Source: Wenxinia marina DSM 24838 (GTDB lineage Bacteria; Pseudomonadota; Alphaproteobacteria; Rhodobacterales; Rhodobacteraceae). From it: DNA of 64,000 nucleotides. A program made the position numbers and the translations under genes. The notes under the pieces were generated by a model. It made no database searches, was not told where the DNA came from, and was given only the letters and a program-made list of their open reading frames with translations. Numbering within the stretch: position 1 is the first letter of the stretch; every line of letters begins with the position of its first letter. The stretch spans positions 140,159 through 204,158 of the forward strand of contig NZ_KB902313.1 in assembly GCF_000379485.1 (NCBI RefSeq), read 5' to 3'. Positions 37,114 through 45,593 of this stretch are shown here, piece after piece.

Positions 37114-37671
37114 TTACGCTGGGGGCGCGTCCTGCATCGGCGGCCAGGGCCGGTGGGCATCGGCGGCGATCCAGGCCTTCACGTAGTCCGGCAACTCGGG
37201 CGAGGGGCCGTCGTGGCCCAGCGCCTTCGCCAGCTCGGCCGGCGGGACGATGCCCGCCCGCCCCTTGCCGCCGACGAGGGCGGAGCGGAAGAGCGCATGG
37301 CTGGTGCACTCGCCGTCCGCCCGCCACATCGACTGCTCGACGTAGAAGAACCGGTCGTCCCAGCCGAGGCCGCGGCTCTTCATCGTCAGCATCTCGAACA
37401 CCGTCACCCGGCGGCGGTAGCGCAGCGACGCGCCCGCCATGGTGATGCCCCAGCCCTTCTCCTTCAGCACGTCGATCATGCCCGTGCGCATCGACATCGG
37501 CAGCCGGCCGAGATCGTAAAGCGTCAGCGTCCGGCCGTTGTTCAACTCCATCCAGATGTCGAGGTCCCAGGGCCAGCAGCGGTGCCGGCTGACGTGGGTC
37601 TCGAGCAGCGACAGCCGGGGGTCGCGCCGGTGCTTCCACATCTGCCAGGCGAAGCGGAAAACGGGGTACAT
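37114..37671 (-). CDS. Acyl-CoA thioesterase-like (hot-dog fold) protein
   Basis: 185 residues from ATG 37671. WDLDIWMELNNGRTLTLYDLGRL has the 4HBT-type Asp and Asn residues in the first helix (D-x-x-x-x-E-x-N-N). VTVFEMLTMKSRGLGWDDRFFYVEQSMW forms the next strands. These proteins hydrolyse or bind acyl-CoA; substrate unknown. A longer start (37728) is possible but not supported. Confidence 0.85.
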   Translation of the reverse strand: MYPVFRFAWQMWKHRRDPRLSLLETHVSRHRCWPWDLDIWMELNNGRTLTLYDLGRLPMSMRTGMIDVLKEKGWGITMAGASLRYRRRVTVFEMLTMKSRGLGWDDRFFYVEQSMWRADGECTSHALFRSALVGGKGRAGIVPPAELAKALGHDGPSPELPDYVKAWIAADAHRPWPPMQDAPPA

Positions 37672-37829
37672 GGGCGGCTCCTCGGCGGTGGCGGCACGGG
37701 TGTGGGCGCGGCTTGACGCGAACGTCAAGCGTGACGCGGGGGCAGCAGCCGCACCGCCGCGTCCTGCGGAGGATTGTGCTGACCGGCAGGGATTACTACC
37801 TGACCCCGGACCAGACGGGAAAGGCCGCC

Positions 37830-38117
37830 ATGCAATCGCTGTTCGACATCCTGATGCTGCTGCTCTCGGTGGCGAAGTTCTTCATCTTCGCGCACTTCAT
37901 CATGAGCTGGCTCATCAGCTTTCAGGTGCTGAACGTGCGGCAGCCCTTCGTGTACCAGGTCTGGTCCGGCCTGAACCGCCTGCTGGAGCCGGTCTACGGC
38001 CCGATCCGCCGCCTGCTTCCGCCGATGGGCGGCCTCGACCTCGCCCCGCTGGTGGCGCTGATCGGGATCTACATCATCGAGATCGTCCTGCGGAACAACG
38101 TGGCGCTGTTCTACTAG
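37830..38117 (+). CDS. YggT-family membrane protein
   Basis: 95 residues with two helix pairs (SLFDILMLLLSVAKFFIFAHFIMSWL in part, and LVALIGIYIIEIVL). ISFQVLNVRQPFVYQVWSGLNRLLEPVYGPIRRLLP is the YggT centre (key residues: N-x-R-x-P, EPxxxPIRRxxP). The function is linked to division or osmotic shock in other bacteria. ATG 37830 starts the first helix. Confidence 0.92.
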   Translation: MQSLFDILMLLLSVAKFFIFAHFIMSWLISFQVLNVRQPFVYQVWSGLNRLLEPVYGPIRRLLPPMGGLDLAPLVALIGIYIIEIVLRNNVALFY

Positions 38118-38483
38118 GTCAGCACCCGCCCCGGCCCCCGAGCCGGGGCCTCGCGGGTCCCGGCGGGGGGTCCCGGGTCAGGCCCGGGACGGGTAGCCTT
38201 CGGCGGGACGCTCCGCCCACGAGGCGGGAGTCCCGACCGGAGGGCAGCGTCTGGCCGCGGTCGGACGCTCCGACCTTGCGGTACAAGCGCTTGATCCCGC
38301 CACCCCCGCCTGACGTCGACAATCTTCCAGGTGGCGAGGAAGCGTCTGGCCGGGGGGCGGCCAGACGCTGCCCGGGCCGCTGAAGCGGCTGATTCCGGGC
38401 GGGGCAATCGGCTCCATCCGCTCCCCGTGGCCCCCCGCCGGGTCCTGCGCTACCCTCGGCTCGTCCCAGGCCGGAGGCGCCCC
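38118..38483. repeat. Intergenic repeat cluster, copy A
   Basis: 366 bp without a gene. Three elements recur elsewhere in the window. First, a 27-base run starting ACCCGCCCCGGCCCCCGAG at 38124 is also at about 46855. Second, GTCCCGGG (38170-38177) and CCCGGGAC (38183-38190) form a palindrome seen also at 46710 and, with one change, at 50551. Third, a segment from about 38242 to 38400 resembles 50631-50793, with 53 identical bases (38329-38381 and 50718-50770) that include AGCGTCTGGCC/GGCCAGACGCT, an 11-bp perfect stem. Confidence 0.85.
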
Positions 38484-38954
38484 ATGCTGTTCCTGATCTT
38501 CCTCGTCGCCGCCCTCGCGGCCGGCGCCACCGGGGCCGCCTTCCCGCCCGGCGCCTGGTACGAGCGGCTGCAGAAGCCGACATGGGTGCCGCCGAACGCC
38601 GCCTTTCCCATCGTCTGGACCGTGCTGTACGTCCTGATGGCGATCGCCGGCGCGCGGGTGGCGGGAGAGCCGGACAGCGGCGCCGCGATGGCCTTCTGGG
38701 CGCTGCAGATCGCGCTCAACGCGCTGTGGACGCCGCTGTTCTTCGGGCTGCGGCGGATGCAGTGGGCGATGGTGGTGATGGGGCTGCTGTGGCTCGCCGT
38801 CCTCGGCTGCCTGATCGCGCACTGGCGGGTCGACTGGGTCTCGGGCCTGATGTTCGTGCCCTACCTCGCGTGGGTCACCACCGCGGGCGCGCTCAACTGG
38901 TCGGTGCTGCGTCTGAACCCCGGCGTCCAGCCCCTCGACACCTCTCGACTCTGA
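38484..38954 (+). CDS. tspO: TspO/MBR family tryptophan-rich sensory protein
   Basis: 156 residues, five helices. Signature blocks are WYERLQKPTWVPPNAAFPIVWTVLYVLM (key: KPxWxPPxxxFPxxWTxLY), ALNALWTPLFFG and VPYLAWVTTAGALNW. In Rhodobacter TspO is an outer-membrane tetrapyrrole-binding protein that tunes photosynthesis gene expression with oxygen. Here it follows the repeat cluster and is convergent with petR, eight bp apart. Confidence 0.95.
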   Translation: MLFLIFLVAALAAGATGAAFPPGAWYERLQKPTWVPPNAAFPIVWTVLYVLMAIAGARVAGEPDSGAAMAFWALQIALNALWTPLFFGLRRMQWAMVVMGLLWLAVLGCLIAHWRVDWVSGLMFVPYLAWVTTAGALNWSVLRLNPGVQPLDTSRL

Positions 38955-38961
38955 CCCGCCC

Positions 38962-39672
38962 TCAGTCCGGCGCCAGCATGTAGCCCTCGCCCCGTACCGT
39001 CTGCAGGTAGCGGGGCTGGCGCGGATCGACCTCGATCTTGCGGCGCAGGCGCGTGATCTGCACGTCCACCGCCCGCTCCTGCGCCTGCCCGCCGCCGCGC
39101 CCCAGCTCCTCGACCAGGGTGGCGCGGCTGAAGGCGGCGCCGGGCCGGCCGGCGAAGATGCGCATCAGCTGGCTCTCGGTTGCGGTGAGCCGGACGAGGT
39201 CGTCGCCCTGCCACATCTCGCCCCGCTCGGTGTCGTAGCGGATCGGCCCCAGCGTCAGCACCTTGGGCGTCGCCACCGCCGGCTCGGGCGGGGGCGTGCG
39301 CCGCAGGATCGCGTTGATCCGCAGCAGCAGCTCCTTAGGCTCGAACGGCTTGGCGAGGTAGTCGTCGGCCCCCGCCTCCAGCCCCGCGATCCGGTCCGCC
39401 GTCTCGCCCCGCGCGGTCAGCAGCAGCACCGGCATCGCCCGGCTGGCGCGCAGGCTGCGGCAGAAGCTGATCCCGTCCTCGCCCGGCATCATCACGTCGA
39501 GGACCATCAGGTCGAAGTCCAGCCCCCCGAGCAGCCGCCGCGCATGGCCCGCGTCCCGCGCGGCCGTGACGAGGTAGCCGTGCCGCATCAGGAACTTCTG
39601 CAGAAGGCCGCGGATCCGCTCGTCGTCGTCGACGATGAGGAGATGCGCCGCCTCGGCCGCTCCGCCGCCCAT
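38962..39672 (-). CDS. petR: OmpR/PhoB-type response regulator PetR
   Basis: 236 residues: receiver domain (about 10-125) with LLIVDDDERI, phospho-acceptor Asp in LMVLDVMMPGEDG and KPF in YLAKPFEP; winged-helix domain (about 140-235) with YDTERGEMW, LTATESQLMRIF and RAVDVQITRLRRKIE. It overlaps the MarR-type gene by one base (TGATG). The pair MarR then OmpR-type matches petP-petR of Rhodobacter capsulatus, where it lies before the cytochrome bc1 genes. Here no bc1 gene and no sensor kinase is adjacent. Confidence 0.9.
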   Translation of the reverse strand: MGGGAAEAAHLLIVDDDERIRGLLQKFLMRHGYLVTAARDAGHARRLLGGLDFDLMVLDVMMPGEDGISFCRSLRASRAMPVLLLTARGETADRIAGLEAGADDYLAKPFEPKELLLRINAILRRTPPPEPAVATPKVLTLGPIRYDTERGEMWQGDDLVRLTATESQLMRIFAGRPGAAFSRATLVEELGRGGGQAQERAVDVQITRLRRKIEVDPRQPRYLQTVRGEGYMLAPD

Positions 39673-40181
39673 CAGCCCCGTTCCCGGTCCCGAAGTGCGA
39701 GGTAGTGACGTCGCATGTCCTCGTCCATCATCGCCTCCAGCACCTGACGGAACCCTGCCACCGCCGCCGGCCCCGCGGCGCGGTAGGCGGCGCGCATCCG
39801 GTCCCGCTGCGCGTCCGACAGCTCGCGCTCCAGCGCCGCGCCGGTCTCGGTCAGGAAGAGATGCCGCTCGCGCTTGTCCACGGTCCCCACCCTGCTCTCC
39901 ACGAGACCGTCCTCGATCAGCGTGCGCAACACACGATTGAGGGACTGCTTCGTCACCCCCAGGATCGACAGCAGGTTGTTCACCGTCGTCCCGTGCGAGC
40001 GATGGATGAAGTGCAGCGCCCGGTGGTGCGCCCGCCCGTAATCCTTTTCGGCGAGGATGCGGTCGGGGTCGGCGGTGAAGCCGCGATAGGCGAAGAACAT
40101 CGCCTCAATCCCGGTCCGCAGCTGCTCGTCCGTGAGGAACAGCAGCGCCTGCCCCCCGGGCGGTCCCGATCCTTCGGCCAC
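39672..40181 (-). CDS. petP: MarR-family regulator PetP
   Basis: 169 residues. HRALHFIHRSHGTTVNNLLSILGVTKQSLNRVLRTLIEDGLV (key: VNNLLSILGVTKQSLNRVL) is the winged-helix recognition region, close to R. capsulatus PetP. GTG 40181 was chosen because GGGGAG lies six bases upstream and conserved sequence begins at LLFLTDEQLR; ATG 40232 would add 17 residues but would put the palindrome at 40201-40220 inside the gene. Divergent from ilvE. Confidence 0.88.
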   Translation of the reverse strand: MAEGSGPPGGQALLFLTDEQLRTGIEAMFFAYRGFTADPDRILAEKDYGRAHHRALHFIHRSHGTTVNNLLSILGVTKQSLNRVLRTLIEDGLVESRVGTVDKRERHLFLTETGAALERELSDAQRDRMRAAYRAAGPAAVAGFRQVLEAMMDEDMRRHYLALRDRERG

Positions 40182-40200
40182 TGGGCTCTCCCCGTCCGTG

Positions 40201-40254
40201 CTGACGTCAAGATACGTCAGCCTTGTTGACATTACCACAGCCGACTGTTAGCGA
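40201..40254 (+). promoter_or_regulatory. ilvE promoter with adjacent palindrome (possible PetP/PetR operator)
   Basis: CTGACGT (40201-40207) and ACGTCAG (40214-40220) form a 7-bp palindrome with a six-base gap. Directly after it TTGACA (40226-40231), 17 bp, TAGCGA (40249-40254) make a good sigma-70 promoter toward ilvE, 76 bp before its ATG. A dimeric regulator bound at the palindrome could control both directions; which one is not known. Confidence 0.55.
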
Positions 40255-40330
40255 GTCGGCCGATCCGAAGCAACTTTCTGTCCGCTTCGGGCCCGAACGG
40301 GTAACAAACGGAAATCCGGAAGGAAAGATC

Positions 40331-41200
40331 ATGGCGGGTGCCTACGACGATCGCGACGGCAGGATCTGGATGGACGGCAAGCTGGTGGAGTGGCGGGACG
40401 CCAACGTCCACCTGCTGACCCACGCCCTGCACTACGCCTCGTCCGTGTTCGAGGGCGAGCGCTGCTATAACGGGAAAATCTTCGAGGGCCGCAAGCATTC
40501 CGAGCGGCTCCGTCGTTCGGCCGAGATGCTGGATTTCGAGATCCCCTACACCGTCGACGAGATCGAGGCCGCCAAGTACCAGATGCTGGAGGCGAACGGC
40601 TGGACCGACGCCTACGTCCGCGCCATCGCCTGGCGCGGCGCCGGCCCCGACATGGGCGTCAGCGCCGCCCGCAACCCCGTCCGCCTCGCGATCGCGGGGT
40701 GGGAGTGGGGCAACTACTACGGCGACGCCAAGATGAAGGGCGCGAAGCTCGACATCTCCAGGTGGAGGCGCCCCTCGCCCGAGACGATCCCCAGCCACGC
40801 CAAGGCCGCCGGCCTCTACATGATCTGCACCATGTCCAAGCACGCCGCCGAGGCGAAGGGCTGTTCGGACGCGATGATGTTCGACTACCGCGGCTACGTG
40901 GCCGAGGCGACGGGCGCCAACATCTTCTTCGTCAAGGACGGCGAGGTGCACACGCCGCTTCCCGACTGCTTCCTCAACGGCATCACCCGGCAGACCGTCG
41001 TCGGCATGCTGCAGGACCGCCAGATCAAGGTGCACGAGCGCCACATCATGCCCGAGGAGCTGGAAGGGTTCGAGCAGTGCTGGCTCACCGGCACCGCCGC
41101 CGAGGTCACCCCCGTCGGCCAGATCGGCGACTACAATTTCGAGGTCGGCGCCCTGACCCGCGAGATCGCCGAAAGCTACGAGACGCTGGTGCGGAGCTGA
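40331..41200 (+). CDS. ilvE: Branched-chain amino acid aminotransferase
   Basis: Last step in leucine, isoleucine and valine synthesis, PLP dependent. 289 residues. WRDANVHLLTHALHYASSVFEGER is the N-terminal block; PSHAKAAGLYMICTMSKHAAEAKG contains the PLP lysine; VAEATGANIFFVKDG and LTGTAAEVTPVGQI are the cofactor phosphate loops. ATG 40331 follows GGAAGGAAAG. Confidence 0.97.
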   Translation: MAGAYDDRDGRIWMDGKLVEWRDANVHLLTHALHYASSVFEGERCYNGKIFEGRKHSERLRRSAEMLDFEIPYTVDEIEAAKYQMLEANGWTDAYVRAIAWRGAGPDMGVSAARNPVRLAIAGWEWGNYYGDAKMKGAKLDISRWRRPSPETIPSHAKAAGLYMICTMSKHAAEAKGCSDAMMFDYRGYVAEATGANIFFVKDGEVHTPLPDCFLNGITRQTVVGMLQDRQIKVHERHIMPEELEGFEQCWLTGTAAEVTPVGQIGDYNFEVGALTREIAESYETLVRS

Positions 41201-41252
41201 TGAAGGACGGGCCGACGTTGCCACCCGCCGGCGTCGGCCCATCTGTGGGGGC

Positions 41253-42152
41253 ATGAATCCGACCGACCCGACACGCGTGACCGACCCCGACGACGCCCCC
41301 CGCACCAAGGCCTCGCGCGCCGCAGCGGCGCGCACCGACGAGCAGCGGGCCGAGGTCGAGAACGAGGCGGTCGAGAAGGCGACGCACATGTCCGCCCGCC
41401 TCGTCTACGAGGTTGTCCTGCGCGAGGGCGAGGAGGAGCTGTCCCGTCCGCGCTCGTCCCTGATCTTCTCCGGTCTTGCCGCGGGCGTCTGCATCGCCTT
41501 CTCGGTCCTCGGCGAGGCGTTGTTCCTGACCTATCTGCCCGACGTGCCGGCCTCGTACCTGCTGGAGAATCTCGGCTACTCCCTGGGCTTCATGCTGGTC
41601 ATCATGGGCCGGCTGCAGCTCTTCACCGAGAACACGATCACTACCGTCATGCCGGTCCTGACGCGGCGCAGCCTCAACTGCCTGCTGGCGACGGCGCGCT
41701 TGTGGGGCATCGTGCTGACGGCCAACACCGCCGGCTGCCTCGTCGCGGCGTCGTTCCTGTACTGGACGCCGGCGATCCAGCCCGAGGTGCAGGCCTCGAT
41801 CCACGCGCTGTCGCTGCATGCCACCGGCTTCGGCCCGGTCGCCGGGTTCTTCAAGGCGATCCCGGCGGGGCTGCTGATGGCGGCGCTGGTCTGGATGATG
41901 TCCGCCGGCCAGCGGGCCGAGGGGTTCTTCATCATCCTCACCTTCACCTGGCTGATCGCGGCCGGCGACTTCACCCACATCGTCGCCGGCTCGGTCGAGA
42001 TGTTCTACGTCGTCTTCTCCGGCGACCTCGACGCCGGTCCGGCGATCCTCGGCTTCTTCCTGCCCGTTCTCCTCGGCAACATCGTCGGCGGCACGGCCGT
42101 CTTCACCGCGATGGCCTGGGGGCAGGTGCGGGAAGAGATCGCCCGGAGCTGA
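41253..42152 (+). CDS. Formate/nitrite transporter family protein (YfdC-like)
   Basis: 299 residues: a charged N-terminal 65-residue lead, then six helices. SGLAAGVCIAFSVLGEALFL and LVIMGRLQLFTENTITTVMPVL are FNT-type half-helix blocks; FFIILTFTWLIAAGDFTHIVAGSVEMFYVVF is the second half. The long acidic and basic lead is typical of the YfdC branch, whose substrate is not settled. It is 52 bp after ilvE. Confidence 0.9.
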   Translation: MNPTDPTRVTDPDDAPRTKASRAAAARTDEQRAEVENEAVEKATHMSARLVYEVVLREGEEELSRPRSSLIFSGLAAGVCIAFSVLGEALFLTYLPDVPASYLLENLGYSLGFMLVIMGRLQLFTENTITTVMPVLTRRSLNCLLATARLWGIVLTANTAGCLVAASFLYWTPAIQPEVQASIHALSLHATGFGPVAGFFKAIPAGLLMAALVWMMSAGQRAEGFFIILTFTWLIAAGDFTHIVAGSVEMFYVVFSGDLDAGPAILGFFLPVLLGNIVGGTAVFTAMAWGQVREEIARS

Positions 42153-42159
42153 GTGCCCG

Positions 42160-43083
42160 TCAGCCGTTCGAGGGCGGCATCGCCTTGCGTTGGCGCGCCC
42201 GCTTCAGCCCCAGCTGCCGCTCGCGCCAGATGATGAGGACGCCTGCGAACACGACGATCGACGCGCCCAGCAGCATCGTCCCCGTCGGCACCTCGCCGAA
42301 CACGGCGAAGCCGACGGCGATGGCCAGCAGCATCGAGACGTACTCGAACGGGGCGATCAGCGACGCGTCCGCCTGCCGGTAGGACGAGGTCAGCAGGATC
42401 TGCCCCACCCCGCCGCCGAGGCCGGCGAGGATCAGCATCCCCGTCTCGGCCGGCGTCGGCACGACCCAGCCCCAGTAGAGCGTGACCAGCGACAGGACCG
42501 ACGCGGTCACCGAGAACCAGAAGACGATCGCCGCCGTCGATTCCGTCGCCACCATGCGCCGCACGAAGACCTGCGCCAGCGCCGCGAACACCGCCCCGGC
42601 CAGCACGATCACCGCGCCCAGAGTCTCCCTCTGGTCGAGCGCGCCGCCCGTCGAGGTCAGGCGCGGCGACAGGACGATCAGCACCCCGATCAGGCCGAGG
42701 ACGACGGTGGTCAGGCGGAACAGCCGTACCTCCTCGCCCAGGAACATCGCGGCGAAGATCACGACGAGGAGCGGCGCGGCGTAGCCGATCGCCGTCACCT
42801 CGGGCAGCGGCAGCAGGCCGAGACCGGCGAAGCCCGACCCCATCGCCAGCGTCCCGACGAAGCCGCGCCAGACGTGGCCCATCGGGTTCGAGGTGCGCAG
42901 CCCGCTCGACAGCTCGCCCCGCCAGGCAAGCCACGCGACGATGACAGGAATCGCGAAGAACGAGCGGAAGAACACCGTCTCGCCCGGCGGCACATGCTCG
43001 CGCGTGACCTTTATCAGGGACTGCATCGCGACGAAGATGCAGACCGACAGGATCTTGAGGATGATGCCGCGCAGGGGATTCAT
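42160..43083 (-). CDS. EamA/DMT-family transporter
   Basis: 307 residues, ten helices in two EamA halves. TVFFRSFFAIPVIVAWLAW, IGYAAPLLVVIFAAMFLGEEVRLFRL and GQILLTSSYRQADASLIAPFEYVSMLLAI are the typical blocks. It belongs to the same superfamily as 14361-15347 but is not close to it. Substrate unknown. It converges with the FNT gene, eight bp apart. Confidence 0.9.
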   Translation of the reverse strand: MNPLRGIILKILSVCIFVAMQSLIKVTREHVPPGETVFFRSFFAIPVIVAWLAWRGELSSGLRTSNPMGHVWRGFVGTLAMGSGFAGLGLLPLPEVTAIGYAAPLLVVIFAAMFLGEEVRLFRLTTVVLGLIGVLIVLSPRLTSTGGALDQRETLGAVIVLAGAVFAALAQVFVRRMVATESTAAIVFWFSVTASVLSLVTLYWGWVVPTPAETGMLILAGLGGGVGQILLTSSYRQADASLIAPFEYVSMLLAIAVGFAVFGEVPTGTMLLGASIVVFAGVLIIWRERQLGLKRARQRKAMPPSNG

Positions 43084-43155
43084 GCGCCGACCCTAGGCGG
43101 CGCCGGGCCGGGCGGAAAGCGCCTGCGGCGGACAGGTGCCGCCGCAGGCGGAAAA

Positions 43156-43329
43156 TCAGGCCTCCTGGCCGCGCTCGATGCGGGCGTATTCCTTCACCCC
43201 GGCGCCGCGCCGCTGTTCCCGCGCCTTGCGGTGCAGTGCGCGGATCGCCGGATGGGTGCCCTGCTCGCGCTCGACCCGCACGAACTCGCGGGTGCGGATC
43301 TCGGGGGTCTGGGTCTGTTGGTCTGTCAT
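43156..43329 (-). CDS. Small basic hypothetical protein
   Basis: 57 residues from ATG 43329, with GAGGAGG nine bases upstream, which is a strong reason to call it. The sequence is hydrophilic and Arg/Glu-rich (TREFVRVEREQG, HRKAREQRRGAG) and probably helical. No domain recognised. Confidence 0.65.
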   Translation of the reverse strand: MTDQQTQTPEIRTREFVRVEREQGTHPAIRALHRKAREQRRGAGVKEYARIERGQEA

Positions 43330-43393
43330 GGCGTGTCCTCCTCGCATGACGGGAATCAACGTTACCATAACGTCGGCACCGCGCCGCATCGTT

Positions 43394-44365
43394 TCAACCC
43401 GGGAAGCTGACCGCGCCGTAATCCGCCACCACCTCGACCGGAACGCCCATGGCGCGCAGCGCCGCGACCTCCGCCGCTTCGGCCTCGCGCCCCGCCCGCC
43501 GCAGGATGACCGCGCGGACGCGTCCCGGATGCCGCTCGGCCGCGGCCCGGTAGACGTGGGCGTCCCTCTGGCCGGTATCGCCGATCAGCACGAACGGCAG
43601 GTCCGGCACCGCGGCGAGGATCGTGTCGATCGCGCGGCCCTTGTGACCCTCGTGCCCTGCGGCCCGGTGCGCCAGCCCGAAGTCCCGCAGGAACATCGGC
43701 CCCCTCGGCACCCCGGCGGCGCCGAGGAGGCGCGACAGGAAATCGTGCAGGTTCCACGGGCTGGAACTGACGAAGAAGACGGGATTGCGCCCTCCGTCCT
43801 CCAGCCGCGTCAGCAGCTCCACGCCGTCGGCGAAGACCTCGCGGGAGGCCAGCCCGCCGGTGAAGGTGGTCGCGAGATTGCGCCACAGCGACCAGGCGCC
43901 GGTGCGGATCACGGTGTCGTCGATGTCCGAGACGATGCACAGGGTCGCGTCCCCGCGCGGCACGAGCGCCGGCATCGTGACAGCGGACACGCCGGCCCGC
44001 ACTTCGACCTCGTGCCAGCCGGAGGAGGCGGGGCGGGGCACCTCCAGCGCGAAATAGCCCTCCGCGTCGGATCGGGTCGAGATGCCGTATGCGGGCGCCG
44101 TCACCTCGACGCCCGAGACCTCGTCGGTGACGAAGAGCGACGCCATCTGCCGCAGGTTGCCGAGCGTCGTGCGGACGCCAGGATCGATTCGCGGCACCCG
44201 CGACAGGATGCGGCCGCGCAGGTGAAGCGCGGCCGGGGTGGCATAGCCGACATGGGGGTCGATGACCGGGTCGCGGCCGTGCCGGCGGTGCCAGCGCGCG
44301 ATGCCGCGGTCCACGAGCCGTTCAAGGGCCGCCCCCGGCCCGCGCTGGGGGCGGCCGGCCGTCAT
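43394..44365 (-). CDS. APP1-like phosphatidate phosphatase domain protein
   Basis: 323 residues. The C-terminal half carries IVSDIDDTVIRTGA, the DxDxT catalytic motif of HAD-type APP1 phosphatases, then FFVSSSPWNLHDFL and FVLIGDTGQRDAHVY as motifs II and III. The N-terminal half is a beta-rich domain. In yeast APP1 acts on phosphatidate at membranes; the bacterial substrate is not established. ATG 44365 overlaps the stop of the upstream sugar dehydrogenase by four bases. Confidence 0.88.
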   Translation of the reverse strand: MTAGRPQRGPGAALERLVDRGIARWHRRHGRDPVIDPHVGYATPAALHLRGRILSRVPRIDPGVRTTLGNLRQMASLFVTDEVSGVEVTAPAYGISTRSDAEGYFALEVPRPASSGWHEVEVRAGVSAVTMPALVPRGDATLCIVSDIDDTVIRTGAWSLWRNLATTFTGGLASREVFADGVELLTRLEDGGRNPVFFVSSSPWNLHDFLSRLLGAAGVPRGPMFLRDFGLAHRAAGHEGHKGRAIDTILAAVPDLPFVLIGDTGQRDAHVYRAAAERHPGRVRAVILRRAGREAEAAEVAALRAMGVPVEVVADYGAVSFPG

Positions 44366-45546
44366 CCGGCAGGCGAGATCCGCACGAGGGCGCCGTTCGG
44401 CGCCGCCTCGTCGGTCACGACGATCAGCGTGCCGTCCGGCGCCTGCTCGACGTCGCGCACGCGCGCGCCCACGTCGATCCGCTCTTCGCCCGTCACCCGT
44501 CCATCCTCCAGCTCCAGCCGAACGACGCTCTGACTCACCAGGCCGGAGGCGAGGATGTCGCCCCCCCAGCCGTCGAACGCATCGCCATCGTAGAAGATCA
44601 TGCCGCCGGGCGCGATGACCGGATCCCAGTAGTAGACCGGCTCCGCGAATCCCTCCTGCCGGGCATCGCCCGAGCCGACCGGGTTGCCGCTGTAGGTGAC
44701 ACCGTAGGACACGACGGGCCAGCCGTAGTTCTCCCCCGCCTCGGTGAGGTTCAGCTCGTCGCCGCCGGCGGGACCGTGTTCGATCGTCCACAGGCGCCCT
44801 TCCGGCCCGACGGCCGCGCCCTGGATGTTCCGGTGGCCGTAGGACCAGATCGTATCGACCCCCTCTTCACCCACGAAGGGGTTGCCCTCGGGCGCCGTGC
44901 CGTCGACGGCGTCGACCCGGATGACCTTGCCGTAGGTCGTCCCCAGGTCCTGCGCCAGCTCGCGGTTCACCTGCGTGAAGTGCTCGCCCGTGGTGATGAA
45001 GGCGTTGTCGCTGTCCGGCTCGAACACGATCCGGCTGCCATAGTGCATCGGCGCGTCGGCGGGCGGCGACTGGACGAAGATGTCCTGCACGTCCGTCAGC
45101 TCGGTCCCGTCCTCGCTGAGGGTGCCTGTCGCCGCGGCGGTCGCGGTGCCGCCCTCGACGCTCTTGGCGTAGGTCAGCCAGACACGCCGCGTCTCGGCGA
45201 AATCGTCGCGCACGGCAACGTCGAGAAGGCCGCCCTGCTCGCGGTTGTCCACGTCCGGCACGCCCGTGATCGGCTCGGACAGCGTCCCGTCGGCCATGAC
45301 CATGCGCAGCTGGCCCGGCCGCTCGGTCACGAGGTAGTCGCCGCCCGGCAGCAGCGCGATGCCCCACGGGTGGTCGAGGCCGTCGACGAAGGTCTCGGTC
45401 GTCACGGCGGTGTCGTCCAGCGCGGGGGCGCGGGTCTGGTTCTCGAACGCCGCCTCGAAGTCGGCGTTGGCGGGGCCCTGGTCGACCTGCGCGGCGGCGA
45501 GGGCGGGCACCATGGCGGTGGCGGCGGCGAGTGCGAACTTCGTCAT
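44362..45546 (-). CDS. PQQ-dependent aldose sugar dehydrogenase-like protein
   Basis: 394 residues, signal peptide (1-19, ending AALA-A or similar). Propeller blocks: LDHPWGIALLPGGDYLVTERPGQLRM, SYGHRNIQGAAVGPEGRLWTIEHGPAGGDELN (the Asd/YliI signature with HRN and EHG) and GGMIFYDGDAFDGWGGDILASGL. It oxidises aldoses in the periplasm if PQQ is available. The pqq genes are not in this window. It is translationally coupled to the APP1-like gene. Confidence 0.92.
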   Translation of the reverse strand: MTKFALAAATAMVPALAAAQVDQGPANADFEAAFENQTRAPALDDTAVTTETFVDGLDHPWGIALLPGGDYLVTERPGQLRMVMADGTLSEPITGVPDVDNREQGGLLDVAVRDDFAETRRVWLTYAKSVEGGTATAAATGTLSEDGTELTDVQDIFVQSPPADAPMHYGSRIVFEPDSDNAFITTGEHFTQVNRELAQDLGTTYGKVIRVDAVDGTAPEGNPFVGEEGVDTIWSYGHRNIQGAAVGPEGRLWTIEHGPAGGDELNLTEAGENYGWPVVSYGVTYSGNPVGSGDARQEGFAEPVYYWDPVIAPGGMIFYDGDAFDGWGGDILASGLVSQSVVRLELEDGRVTGEERIDVGARVRDVEQAPDGTLIVVTDEAAPNGALVRISPAG

Positions 45547-45593
45547 CTGTCATCTCCATGTGGGTGGTCACATGGCGAATGCTCCGGTCGGCG

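Noticed and set aside
38118..38483. Frames translating the repeat (reading PGLTRDP and similar)
   Set aside because: They are formed by palindromic repeats that give open frames on both strands; no start or ribosome site.
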